Shown here: positions 1-4,599 of the stretch, piece after piece
Layout of the letters: each line of letters starts with the position of its first letter
Numbering within the stretch: position 1 is the stretch's first letter
Assembly (NCBI GenBank): GCA_012841675.1
Contig: DUUG01000164.1
Span: 1 to 6,175, forward strand
Direction: 5' to 3'
DNA from: Clostridiales bacterium
GTDB taxonomy: Bacteria; Bacillota; Clostridia; Oscillospirales; QAMX01
Length of the DNA: 6,175 nt
The notes under the pieces: model-generated
The model's input: the letters and a program-made list of their open reading frames with translations, nothing else
What the model was told of the DNA's origin: nothing
Database searches by the model: none
Translations under genes and position numbers: made by a program

Positions 1-1012
1 AAGGTACATTTATGTATTTTAATACTCTTTTCAGTCCTAGCCCGCCTTGTTCTATATCCTTCATGCAGTACTCATACAATTTCGGATGAGTCTCTTTCAT
101 TCTTTGAAATCTATTTGGTTCTTTTTCAAGGTGAACCCCGAACATACAGAACATACAACCAGTTCTGTTTGCTCCCGTCGTATATAATTCCCCTTTTTCG
201 TTTTCCACGATATCACCATATATGGATGCATAAGGAATTTTGAATCTCTTTAAATATTGGAAAATATCTTGCTCAGTCCAAAACGACAATGGTTTCGATA
301 CAGGGTGTTTTGCATCAAAAGCATTACAGCCCTGCAACAACCAATTGCTTCGCCTTTGCTGCGATTCGCACGCCATAGTTCCCACAATCTGATGTTTTCC
401 GCTTTTAAGTTCGTATTGTTTAACAGGTACCTTTTTCATAGCGTCACAACACCGATTGGACACCGCAAATGGTGCATCAATTAAATATTTGTATTTTGCT
501 TTTGAAAACTGTGCCCCATATTTTTTTGCGTGTTCTCCGTCAATATTAAACTTATCCGCAGTTTTGCATTTAGGATTATTTTTTACAACAGACACATCCC
601 TGCTTACTTCTTTACTTATGACTGGATATCCATATGTTTTTATAACATCTTTAAAACTTGTTCTGACGTATTCTCTCACTCTCCTGTCATACTTTAAAGG
701 ATGAAGCCATGTCACGTTTTCTTTACTTTTTACAAACTCCCGAATCTCTGGATATTCAAGTCCAGTATCACAGAACACCGCTTCGATATCCGGATAGCAC
801 CGTCGAGCCAAGTCGAGAAGCACCGTGCTGTCTTTACCCCCAGAGAAGGAAACAAATACCTCACCTTCCCATTTTATGTACCACTCATTAATTTTTGCTT
901 GTGTAACTTGAATCTTTCTTTCAAGAGGCCATGATTGCATCTTACGTAAATCTTCTGCTGTGTGTTTTGTTATACTACCACTTAGGGTTTTTGTGAGTTC
1001 GTTAGCGCTCAT
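1..1012 (-). CDS. PAPS-reductase-like PP-loop protein, probable Fe-S protein (3' end beyond window)
   Basis: The frame stays open from an ATG at 1012 to the left edge, giving 337 residues and no stop. The start follows AAGGAGG at 6-base spacing and overlaps the end of the RusA gene by 11 bases. An ATP-pyrophosphatase P-loop, SFSGGKDST, lies at residues 55-63, followed by DTGLEYPEI at 82-90, the usual second motif of PAPS reductases. CC at 188-189 and CMFC at 286-289, with PLSFWTEQDI (241-250) between, resemble the CC...CxxC ligands of a 4Fe-4S cluster in APS-reductase-type enzymes. The ECGLH tail of assimilatory PAPS reductases is not seen in the visible part, and no sulfate-assimilation gene is nearby. 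Such proteins are common in phages and prophages and their substrate is mostly unknown; nucleotide activation or sulfur transfer (compare DndC, IbrA) is possible. Sampled 60-base blocks are mostly 27-40% GC, against about 53% in sampled blocks of neighbouring genes. Family assignment is firm; function is open. Confidence 0.9.
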   Translation of the reverse strand, partial: MSANELTKTLSGSITKHTAEDLRKMQSWPLERKIQVTQAKINEWYIKWEGEVFVSFSGGKDSTVLLDLARRCYPDIEAVFCDTGLEYPEIREFVKSKENVTWLHPLKYDRRVREYVRTSFKDVIKTYGYPVISKEVSRDVSVVKNNPKCKTADKFNIDGEHAKKYGAQFSKAKYKYLIDAPFAVSNRCCDAMKKVPVKQYELKSGKHQIVGTMACESQQRRSNWLLQGCNAFDAKHPVSKPLSFWTEQDIFQYLKRFKIPYASIYGDIVENEKGELYTTGANRTGCMFCMFGVHLEKEPNRFQRMKETHPKLYEYCMKDIEQGGLGLKRVLKYINVP

Positions 1013-1436
1013 ATGTAGCCTCCTTTTTAAGTCGGGCTGCTTCCCAAATGCCCACAACCACGCAGGGATTTTCAGCGTAGCGCTTTGTCATGTGCAACTT
1101 TACGATTTGCGAATCATCCTTGTAGGCAATCCCGTTTAGGCTGTCCGCTATGGCCTTGGCAATGTTGTCTAAGTCGGGCTTCTTCGTTGGGAGAATTTTC
1201 CCTTCCCGCATTTCCGCTTGCCGTTTTTTGGAGGCACTTGCGGGAATGGTGTAGTGGGCCTCGATGAACATTGCCAGCGGCCCGTCGCCGAAGTTGTGGT
1301 TTACCTGTCGTATGTACTCCATCCTCACGAGGTTTTCATAAATCACCGTTTTTTCGGGGGTATAGGTGCGCCCATTGCCAAATCGTGGTCTGCCCTTGCC
1401 CTGTGGTTCGCCGGAGATGGTAAAGCTCACTACCAT
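1002..1436 (-). CDS. rusA: RusA-family Holliday junction resolvase
   Basis: This 144-residue protein is the usual RusA size (about 120-150). The N terminus has FTISGEPQGKGRPRF (residues 5-19), typical of the family. The acidic core KPDLDN at 86-91 followed by YKDDSQ at 105-110 supplies the aspartates (D88, D90 and D107 or D108) that match the metal-binding triad of E. coli RusA. RusA is a homodimeric, Mg-dependent endonuclease that cuts four-way junctions symmetrically; in phages it resolves recombination and replication intermediates before packaging. The ATG overlaps the stop of the 50-residue gene upstream by 7 bases and has only a weak Shine-Dalgarno-like sequence, so translational coupling is likely. 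Its 3' end overlaps the next gene by 11 bases and contains that gene's ribosome binding site. It fits the same functional set as the annealing protein, NinB-like protein and SSB further up the operon. Confidence 0.95.
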   Translation of the reverse strand: MVVSFTISGEPQGKGRPRFGNGRTYTPEKTVIYENLVRMEYIRQVNHNFGDGPLAMFIEAHYTIPASASKKRQAEMREGKILPTKKPDLDNIAKAIADSLNGIAYKDDSQIVKLHMTKRYAENPCVVVGIWEAARLKKEATYER

Positions 1437-1582
1437 TTTTCGCCCAACCTTGTCTGTACGGGCTGCACATCAGTCACAAGGACAGATACAACGCCCAGTT
1501 TTTCCAGCTCCGCGGCAATTTCCTCTTTCAGGCCGATGATGTTCTTGTCGGTCTGCGCGATCAGCTTTATCTGCACTAACAC
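1430..1582 (-). CDS. Small protein of unknown function, 50 aa, GTG start
   Basis: A frame of 50 codons opens with GTG at 1582 and ends with TAG at 1430. Its start overlaps the stop of the 67-residue gene by 7 bases, and its end overlaps the RusA start by 7 bases. A good GGAGG sits 7 bases before the GTG, and without this gene the stretch 1437-1575 would be the only real gap in the operon. The product begins MLVQIKLIAQTDKNIIG. It reads as a beta strand (3-9), an amphipathic charged helix (about 14-29, LKEEIAAELEKL) and a second strand (31-38, VVSVLVTD), so a small beta-alpha-beta fold is plausible. There is no membrane segment and no cysteine. I do not recognise the family. The existence of the gene rests on ribosome binding site, spacing and overlap; the function is unknown. 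Confidence 0.7.
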   Translation of the reverse strand: MLVQIKLIAQTDKNIIGLKEEIAAELEKLGVVSVLVTDVQPVQTRLGEKW

Positions 1583-1779
1583 CCCATCACCTCCGCTGCT
1601 CGGTGGGTTGCTTCGGCAAACAGCAGCCCTTTGGCCGTGTCTGCGATGGTATATATCAAATCTTCCTCATCGTGGCCTTGCGGCAGTTTTCGCTTCGATA
1701 TGGTCGCCGCTATGCAAAACACGTTTTCGGAGATCTCATGCCCCAGGTCGGCTTCAACTGCTTGTTTGATTTTTTTCAT
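1576..1779 (-). CDS. Hypothetical protein, 67 aa
   Basis: A short gene starting with ATG at 1779 behind GGAGGG (5-base spacing), overlapping the end of the DnaC-like gene by 26 bases and the next small gene by 7. The product starts MKKIKQAVEADLGHEIS. It looks mostly helical: a charged N-terminal helix (1-12), a middle segment NVFCIAATISKRKL (19-32), an acidic stretch HDEEDL (36-41) and a C-terminal helix ADTAKGLLFAEATHRAAEVM (46-65). No zinc motif, signal peptide or transmembrane segment is visible. I do not recognise the family. Its place directly after the helicase loader suggests an accessory replication or recombination role, but this is context only. That the gene is real is fairly certain from the ribosome binding site and packing. 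Confidence 0.8.
   Translation of the reverse strand: MKKIKQAVEADLGHEISENVFCIAATISKRKLPQGHDEEDLIYTIADTAKGLLFAEATHRAAEVMGC
1590..1594 (-). promoter_or_regulatory. Ribosome binding site deciding the GTG start at 1582
   Basis: On the minus strand this is GGAGG followed by 7 bases and then GTG. No ATG lies in the same frame nearby, and a second in-frame GTG two codons later has worse spacing, so 1582 is the best start of the 50-residue gene. The site lies inside the last codons of the upstream 67-residue gene, consistent with coupled translation. Confidence 0.7.
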
Positions 1780-2617
1780 GCTTTCCCTCCAAAACCCTTT
1801 TTGCCTCTATCCGCACGGCTTCCGCATTTTCCCCTCGACGGGTTTCACCGGTGATGTTGAGCCGGATCGGGCACATTTCCCAAATGCGGTCATAGATCCG
1901 CCTGCGTGATAAATTCGTTTCGGCCTGTATTTCCCTTGCGGTCAAATTGGTTGTGATTATAAGCGGTTTTTTCGCCAGATACCGGGCATCTATAACGCTG
2001 TATACCTGTTCGGTGGCGTATGGAGTATCACGTTCCACGCCCAAATCGTCTATCACAAGCAGGTCGTATTCTCTTATTCTCCGGAGTAGATTTTTTCGTT
2101 CCTCGTCAAATCCTCCCTGTAAGACGCTCAAAATCCGCGGCAAGCTGGTCACGCTGACAGATTGCATCTGGTCAATCAGCGCATTGGCAATCGCACAGGC
2201 CAAAAACGACTTCCCCGTTCCTACTCCGCCGAAGAACAGGACCCCAGCGTTTAACCGTTGCATTTCGGGCCATTCTTCGACGTACCGCTTGCAGGTTTTT
2301 GTGTACTCCGGGTTTCGCAAATCGTCCCGGTCGAAAGTGCAGTTTAAATATGCTTCATCGGTCAAGCCCTCCTGTCGAAGCCGGTCCCTAATGACTTCTT
2401 CGTTCATGCCCTGCACCCTGGCTTCCAAGGCGTCACTTTCTGCTTTTCTGCACTTGCAAGGGATTCCGACTTCTTTCTCTACGCCAAACAGGGTAATGCG
2501 ATGCTGCTTTCTTGTTTTGCACTTGCCGCAGTACAGCAACCCATCAACGGCGTAATCGTCGGTCGAGGTTTGCAGGCTTTTATCCGCAAGGTTCGCAACA
2601 ACCTCGGCAAAACTCAT
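1754..2617 (-). CDS. dnaC: DnaC/DnaI-type AAA+ helicase loader
   Basis: This 287-residue ATPase is expected to load the replicative DnaB/DnaC-type helicase onto origin DNA. The N-terminal part has a probable zinc site, CGKC (30-33) and CKC (54-56), as in many phage loaders. The AAA+ domain has Walker A GGVGTGKS (130-137), Walker B LLVIDD (186-191), sensor-1 TTN (222-224) and a basic SRRRIYDR stretch (237-244) that probably holds the arginine finger. Length and order match DnaC/IstB-like phage loaders. IstB itself is unlikely, because no IS21 transposase is adjacent and the gene sits right behind the initiator. The start is ATG at 2617, 3 bases after the initiator stop, and its GGAGG overlaps the last initiator codons. 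No helicase or primase gene occurs in the window, so the partner helicase is probably the host's or is encoded elsewhere on the element. Confidence 0.93.
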   Translation of the reverse strand: MSFAEVVANLADKSLQTSTDDYAVDGLLYCGKCKTRKQHRITLFGVEKEVGIPCKCRKAESDALEARVQGMNEEVIRDRLRQEGLTDEAYLNCTFDRDDLRNPEYTKTCKRYVEEWPEMQRLNAGVLFFGGVGTGKSFLACAIANALIDQMQSVSVTSLPRILSVLQGGFDEERKNLLRRIREYDLLVIDDLGVERDTPYATEQVYSVIDARYLAKKPLIITTNLTAREIQAETNLSRRRIYDRIWEMCPIRLNITGETRRGENAEAVRIEAKRVLEGKHEKNQTSS

Positions 2618-2620
2618 ACT

Positions 2621-3391
2621 TTATCCTCCTGTCAAAAAGTCTGGCTCGTCGTAAACCCTCGGCGCGCTTTTCTTTACGTCAGCTATACGATCCCAAATGA
2701 TCCCCTGCCAGTTATTCGCCATGCATAGGTCAATGAGCTGACAAACAGCTTGTTCTCCGTGTTGGTCGACTTTATTTTTGATTTGCGTGAGCAGGGATTT
2801 TAGCCCGGTCGGCTTGTATGACTTTCGGTGTTCTTTTTTGTAGTTAAGCCAGTCAGCAATTTTCTCTTGCATTTTTGGCGAAAAGTCGTCTAAGGGGGTA
2901 AGGGGGTTATTATTAACTGTGTTATTAACTGTGTATATAACTGGTATTGGTCTGCCCGTTTGGGCACTTCTCATTTGCCCGTTTGGGCACTTCTCATTTG
3001 CCCGTTTGGGCACTTCGAATATGCCCGTTTGGTCATCGGTCTTTGTGTCGCCTTGGTCTGCTAAATCAAACCTCCCGGTGTCGTAATACTGCAAGATTTC
3101 GTCGGAAAGAGAGTACCATTGTGTCCTGTCAAACTGCACCTTGTTGTAGTTGCCAATCAAAAGGGCGCCCTGATCGGATAGCTTTTTGACGATGCGCCGA
3201 ATCTGCTTGACAGACCAAAATGGGAACAACTCTGTCAGGGATTCCATGCTGTTATAAGTCCAGTGTCGCCCGTCATATAAGTGCTTGTTGTTTGCCCTGT
3301 TGTGGGAAATCCACCAGTACATAGACTGTATAAATACAGCTTCGTCAATGCCGTATTTTTTGGCAATTTCGCTGTCGAGGTTAAATGTCAT
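2621..3391 (-). CDS. DnaD-like phage replication initiator carrying the putative origin
   Basis: This 256-residue protein has the three-part layout of Bacillota phage replisome organisers. Residues 1-100 form a winged-helix region (KKYGIDEAVFIQSMYWWI at 11-28; RHWTYNSMESLTELFPFWS at 42-60; KQIRRIVKKLSDQGALL at 62-78). Residues about 105-170 form a low-complexity linker with VNNTVNNN at 155-162. Residues 173-236 form a helical DnaD-C-like domain ending ANNWQGIIWDRI. It is expected to bind origin DNA and recruit the helicase loader encoded next. The start at 3391 has GGAGG at 7-base spacing, 17 bases after the SSB stop. The linker is encoded by the iterons and AT-rich repeats described separately: residues 120-124, 128-131, 136-139 and 144-146 all come from the same DNA word in different frames. 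The role is firm at the level of replication initiator; the exact subfamily is not certain. Confidence 0.88.
   Translation of the reverse strand: MTFNLDSEIAKKYGIDEAVFIQSMYWWISHNRANNKHLYDGRHWTYNSMESLTELFPFWSVKQIRRIVKKLSDQGALLIGNYNKVQFDRTQWYSLSDEILQYYDTGRFDLADQGDTKTDDQTGIFEVPKRANEKCPNGQMRSAQTGRPIPVIYTVNNTVNNNPLTPLDDFSPKMQEKIADWLNYKKEHRKSYKPTGLKSLLTQIKNKVDQHGEQAVCQLIDLCMANNWQGIIWDRIADVKKSAPRVYDEPDFLTGG
2891..2906. repeat. Perfect 8-bp G-rich tandem repeat
   Basis: TAAGGGGG occurs at 2891-2898 and 2899-2906 on the plus strand, directly beside the AT-rich 12-mers. It puts two G5 runs on one strand at the downstream edge of the initiator-gene repeats. Eight is not a multiple of three, so the two copies encode different residues. 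Its role is unknown; it may only mark the border of the repeat cluster. Confidence 0.8.
2910..2933. repeat. Perfect 12-bp AT-rich tandem repeat (candidate unwinding element)
   Basis: TTATTAACTGTG occurs at 2910-2921 and again at 2922-2933 without a mismatch, followed by a looser related copy, TATATAACTGG, at 2934-2944. The surrounding 2907-2943 has only 8 G/C in 37 bases, in a region otherwise near 50% GC. Tandem AT-rich 12- or 13-mers beside initiator sites are the usual form of a DNA unwinding element. The repeat length is a multiple of three and yields the repeated peptide TVNN, so a purely protein-level repeat cannot be excluded for this block. Confidence 0.8.
2953..3035. repeat. Four 23-bp-spaced palindromic iterons
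   Basis: The 14-mer TGCCCGTTTGGGCA (plus strand) occurs exactly at 2953-2966, 2976-2989 and 2999-3012. A fourth copy with one change (GGTCA in place of GGGCA) is at 3022-3035. The period is exactly 23 bases each time. Each perfect copy is an inverted repeat with 5-base arms (TGCCC/GGGCA) around GTTT, suited to a dimeric DNA-binding protein. The 9-base spacers are CTTCTCATT, CTTCTCATT and CTTCGAATA, so the two left-hand 23-base units are identical and the copies diverge to the right. I did not find another copy of the 14-mer elsewhere in the window by eye. Confidence 0.95.
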
Positions 3392-3408
3392 ATGCTATCC
3401 TCCGCTAG

Positions 3409-3801
3409 CTAAAACGGTAATGTATCGTCGCCGTCCGCGTCAAAATCGTTAAATCCATAGTCAGGTTGACCCTGTCCCCTCTCCCGCTTCGGTTCGGCGA
3501 AATGTACTTCGTCGGCAACCACTTCAACCGCCACGCGGTTTTTTCCTTCGTTGTCAGTCCATTTCCGGGTTTGGATCCGGCCGACAACGGCCACCAAAAG
3601 CCCCTTGTAAAACCACTTGGAAACAAATTCCGCCGTGTGGTTCCACGCCACGATGTCAATAAAGTCGGCCGTTGGACCGTTTTCGGTTTTCCTTCCCCTG
3701 TCCACCGCCAGCGTAAAAGACGTAACCGGCGTATTATTTTGTGTGTGCCGGAGTTCGGGGTCACGCGTGAGGCGACCCATTAAGATTGCTTTATTTACCA
3801 T
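3409..3801 (-). CDS. ssb: Single-stranded DNA-binding protein
   Basis: This 130-residue protein is a typical phage SSB. It has an OB fold over about residues 1-103 with the signature pieces MVNKAILMGRLTRDPELR (1-18), FTLAVDR (29-35), DFIDIVAWN (46-54), VGRIQTRKW (73-81) and VEVVADEVHF (92-101). A short Gly/Asp-rich linker leads to the acidic tip DDTLPF (125-130), which in SSBs docks partner proteins such as recombination and repair factors. It coats single strands during phage replication and strand annealing. The tail is shorter than that of most bacterial SSBs (about 160-180 residues in total), as is common in phages. The ATG lies 2 bases after the HNH stop, and the HNH gene's last codons (AAGGGAGGA) form the ribosome binding site, so the two are translationally linked. 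Confidence 0.98.
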   Translation of the reverse strand: MVNKAILMGRLTRDPELRHTQNNTPVTSFTLAVDRGRKTENGPTADFIDIVAWNHTAEFVSKWFYKGLLVAVVGRIQTRKWTDNEGKNRVAVEVVADEVHFAEPKRERGQGQPDYGFNDFDADGDDTLPF

Positions 3802-3803
3802 GT

Positions 3804-4100
3804 TTATCCTCCCTTTTTGTAGTACAATTTGTTTTCGTCCCAGTCTGGGTATTGTATCCGCAGGTAGATGCGGAAGTGGCCTTGCATCTTCTTGCGCTCG
3901 GTGGTGTGGTCATATTTTCGGTGACATTCCGGGCAAAGGGTAAGCACGTTTTCTTCGATTCCCAGCCCACCTTGTGAGCGTGGGATAAAGTGAGCGTTGG
4001 GGATGCCGGGCCGGCCGCACCAGACACAATACTTGTCCCGCTCTAGCACTTTTTCTTTGACCGCTCTACTGATTGCCAGCGCTTTGGTTCGTGCTCGCAT
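3804..4100 (-). CDS. HNH endonuclease, 98 aa
   Basis: A small HNH-family protein. The zinc-binding frame is CVWC (25-28) and CPEC (56-59). The catalytic beta-beta-alpha segment is AHFIPRSQGG (36-45, H37), then N51 and HRKYDH (60-65, with H60 and H65). Residues 1-22 are basic and helical. The role is metal-dependent DNA cleavage; the target is unknown. The start at 4100 is well fixed by GGGAGG at 6-base spacing. It overlaps the 3' end of the NinB-like gene by 35 bases and is followed after 2 bases by ssb. Its place inside the recombination block, away from terminase genes, suggests a recombination nuclease (compare NinG/Rap in lambda) rather than the packaging-associated HNH proteins, but this is inference. 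There is no sign of a homing-type insertion, since neighbouring genes are intact. Confidence 0.9.
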   Translation of the reverse strand: MRARTKALAISRAVKEKVLERDKYCVWCGRPGIPNAHFIPRSQGGLGIEENVLTLCPECHRKYDHTTERKKMQGHFRIYLRIQYPDWDENKLYYKKGG

Positions 4101-4599
4101 ATTGTTCCTCCCAATCCGACAACAGCAGGCTTCGCTCCCTCTTAGAGATTACGTCTAAGTCCAACTCTTTGGCCATCTGCATGAGCCAGTCGATTAATCT
4201 TGACATGGCAGAGGTGTCGTACACCGAGGAGCCGTAATAGGCATGCACTAGCTTGCCCTGTGGGGCGTCGTCTGCGATTTCCGCCACCCACCCTATACCC
4301 TTACTACCCCATGCCCGCAAAAACGATTCTACGGCGTCTGGTGCGATTACAAGCGATACATGCTCTCCTACATCCTTAATGGCTTGCCGGTATACGTCCT
4401 CTTTGGTGATCCCGACCACTCTGGCAATTTGGTCACACAGGGTCCAGCAAAGGGCATTTGCGTCAAGGCTTCGCCTTTTGCGGGTCTTTTTGATCTCATA
4501 ATCGCCCGGTTTAAACTGGTATACAAACCGCCGAGCGGCGGGGTCACGGGTACTAAGTATCAGTGCCCCGCCCTCGTATCTGGCAATGTCGATTTTCAT
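4066..4599 (-). CDS. NinB-like recombination protein
   Basis: This 177-residue protein is recognised mainly by KKTRKRRSLDANALCWTLC (37-55), close to the RSLDQNAxxW-type signature of NinB/Orf recombination mediator proteins. The same signature is also seen in Bacillota phage proteins often grouped with HNH-type recombination factors. YYGSSVYDTSAMSRLIDWLM (121-140) in the C-terminal half is also typical of these phage proteins. In lambda, NinB (Orf) binds single-stranded DNA and SSB and helps load the annealing protein, and the present gene lies between an annealing protein and an SSB, which fits. The ATG overlaps the TGA of the annealing-protein gene (ATGA), with GGAGAGG upstream, so translation is coupled. 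The 3' end overlaps the HNH gene by 35 bases. Family placement is likely rather than certain, because no catalytic motif can be seen. Confidence 0.75.
   Translation of the reverse strand: MKIDIARYEGGALILSTRDPAARRFVYQFKPGDYEIKKTRKRRSLDANALCWTLCDQIARVVGITKEDVYRQAIKDVGEHVSLVIAPDAVESFLRAWGSKGIGWVAEIADDAPQGKLVHAYYGSSVYDTSAMSRLIDWLMQMAKELDLDVISKRERSLLLSDWEEQYASTNQSAGNQ
4107..4112 (-). promoter_or_regulatory. Ribosome binding site fixing the HNH start
   Basis: GGGAGG on the minus strand, 6 bases before the ATG at 4100. It lies inside the coding region of the NinB-like gene, which shows that the 35-base overlap of the two genes is real and that the HNH start is not further downstream. Confidence 0.8.

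Larger units (their letters stand above)
2891..3035. other. Putative phage replication origin inside the initiator gene
   Basis: Three adjacent repeat blocks lie in the linker-coding part of the initiator gene. In the coding direction they are four 23-bp-period dyad iterons (3035 to 2953), an AT-rich stretch of 37 bases with 8 G/C (2943-2907) containing a tandem 12-mer, and a tandem G-rich 8-mer (2906-2891). Dyad iterons inside the initiator gene, followed downstream by an AT-rich unwinding region, are the known organisation of the lambda origin in gene O. The encoded protein is a replication initiator with a helicase loader next to it. Sequence pattern is seen directly; origin function is inferred by analogy and has not been tested. 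The alternative is a protein linker that grew by tandem duplication without DNA function. Confidence 0.75.

Noticed and set aside
140..157. Perfect 9-bp tandem repeat GAACATACA
   Set aside because: It encodes the CMFCMF residues around the CxxC motif of the PAPS-reductase-like protein. The period is three codons and protein constraint explains it.
257..934. Several short plus-strand frames in the left 900 bases
   Set aside because: They lie opposite the continuous minus-strand PAPS-reductase-like frame, which carries recognisable motifs along its whole visible length.
1218..1769. Plus-strand open frame of 183 codons across rusA and the two small genes
   Set aside because: It runs antisense to three tightly packed minus-strand genes with good ribosome binding sites and shows no domain, so it is a shadow.
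1947..2555. Long plus-strand open frame (202 codons) opposite the helicase loader gene
   Set aside because: It is antisense to a protein with clear Walker A and B and zinc motifs. The translation is Ser/Arg/Cys-rich without recognisable domains, as expected for a shadow frame.
1754..2617. IstB transposition helper as an alternative for the AAA+ protein
   Set aside because: There is no IstA-type transposase or IS21 end nearby, and the gene is coupled to a replication initiator, so a helicase loader is the better reading.
2953..3035. Reading the 23-bp repeats as a CRISPR array
   Set aside because: The spacers are only 9 bases and nearly identical, the repeats lie inside a coding region, and there are no cas genes. 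Iterons explain them better.
3390..3408. Short palindrome GCTAGC just before the initiator start, considered as an operator or terminator
   Set aside because: It is only six bases with no stem or T-run. The gap holds just the ribosome binding site of the initiator.
3405..3764. Second minus-strand frame of 119 codons overlapping ssb
   Set aside because: It is an out-of-frame shadow. The ssb frame has the full OB-fold signature and the DDTLPF tip.
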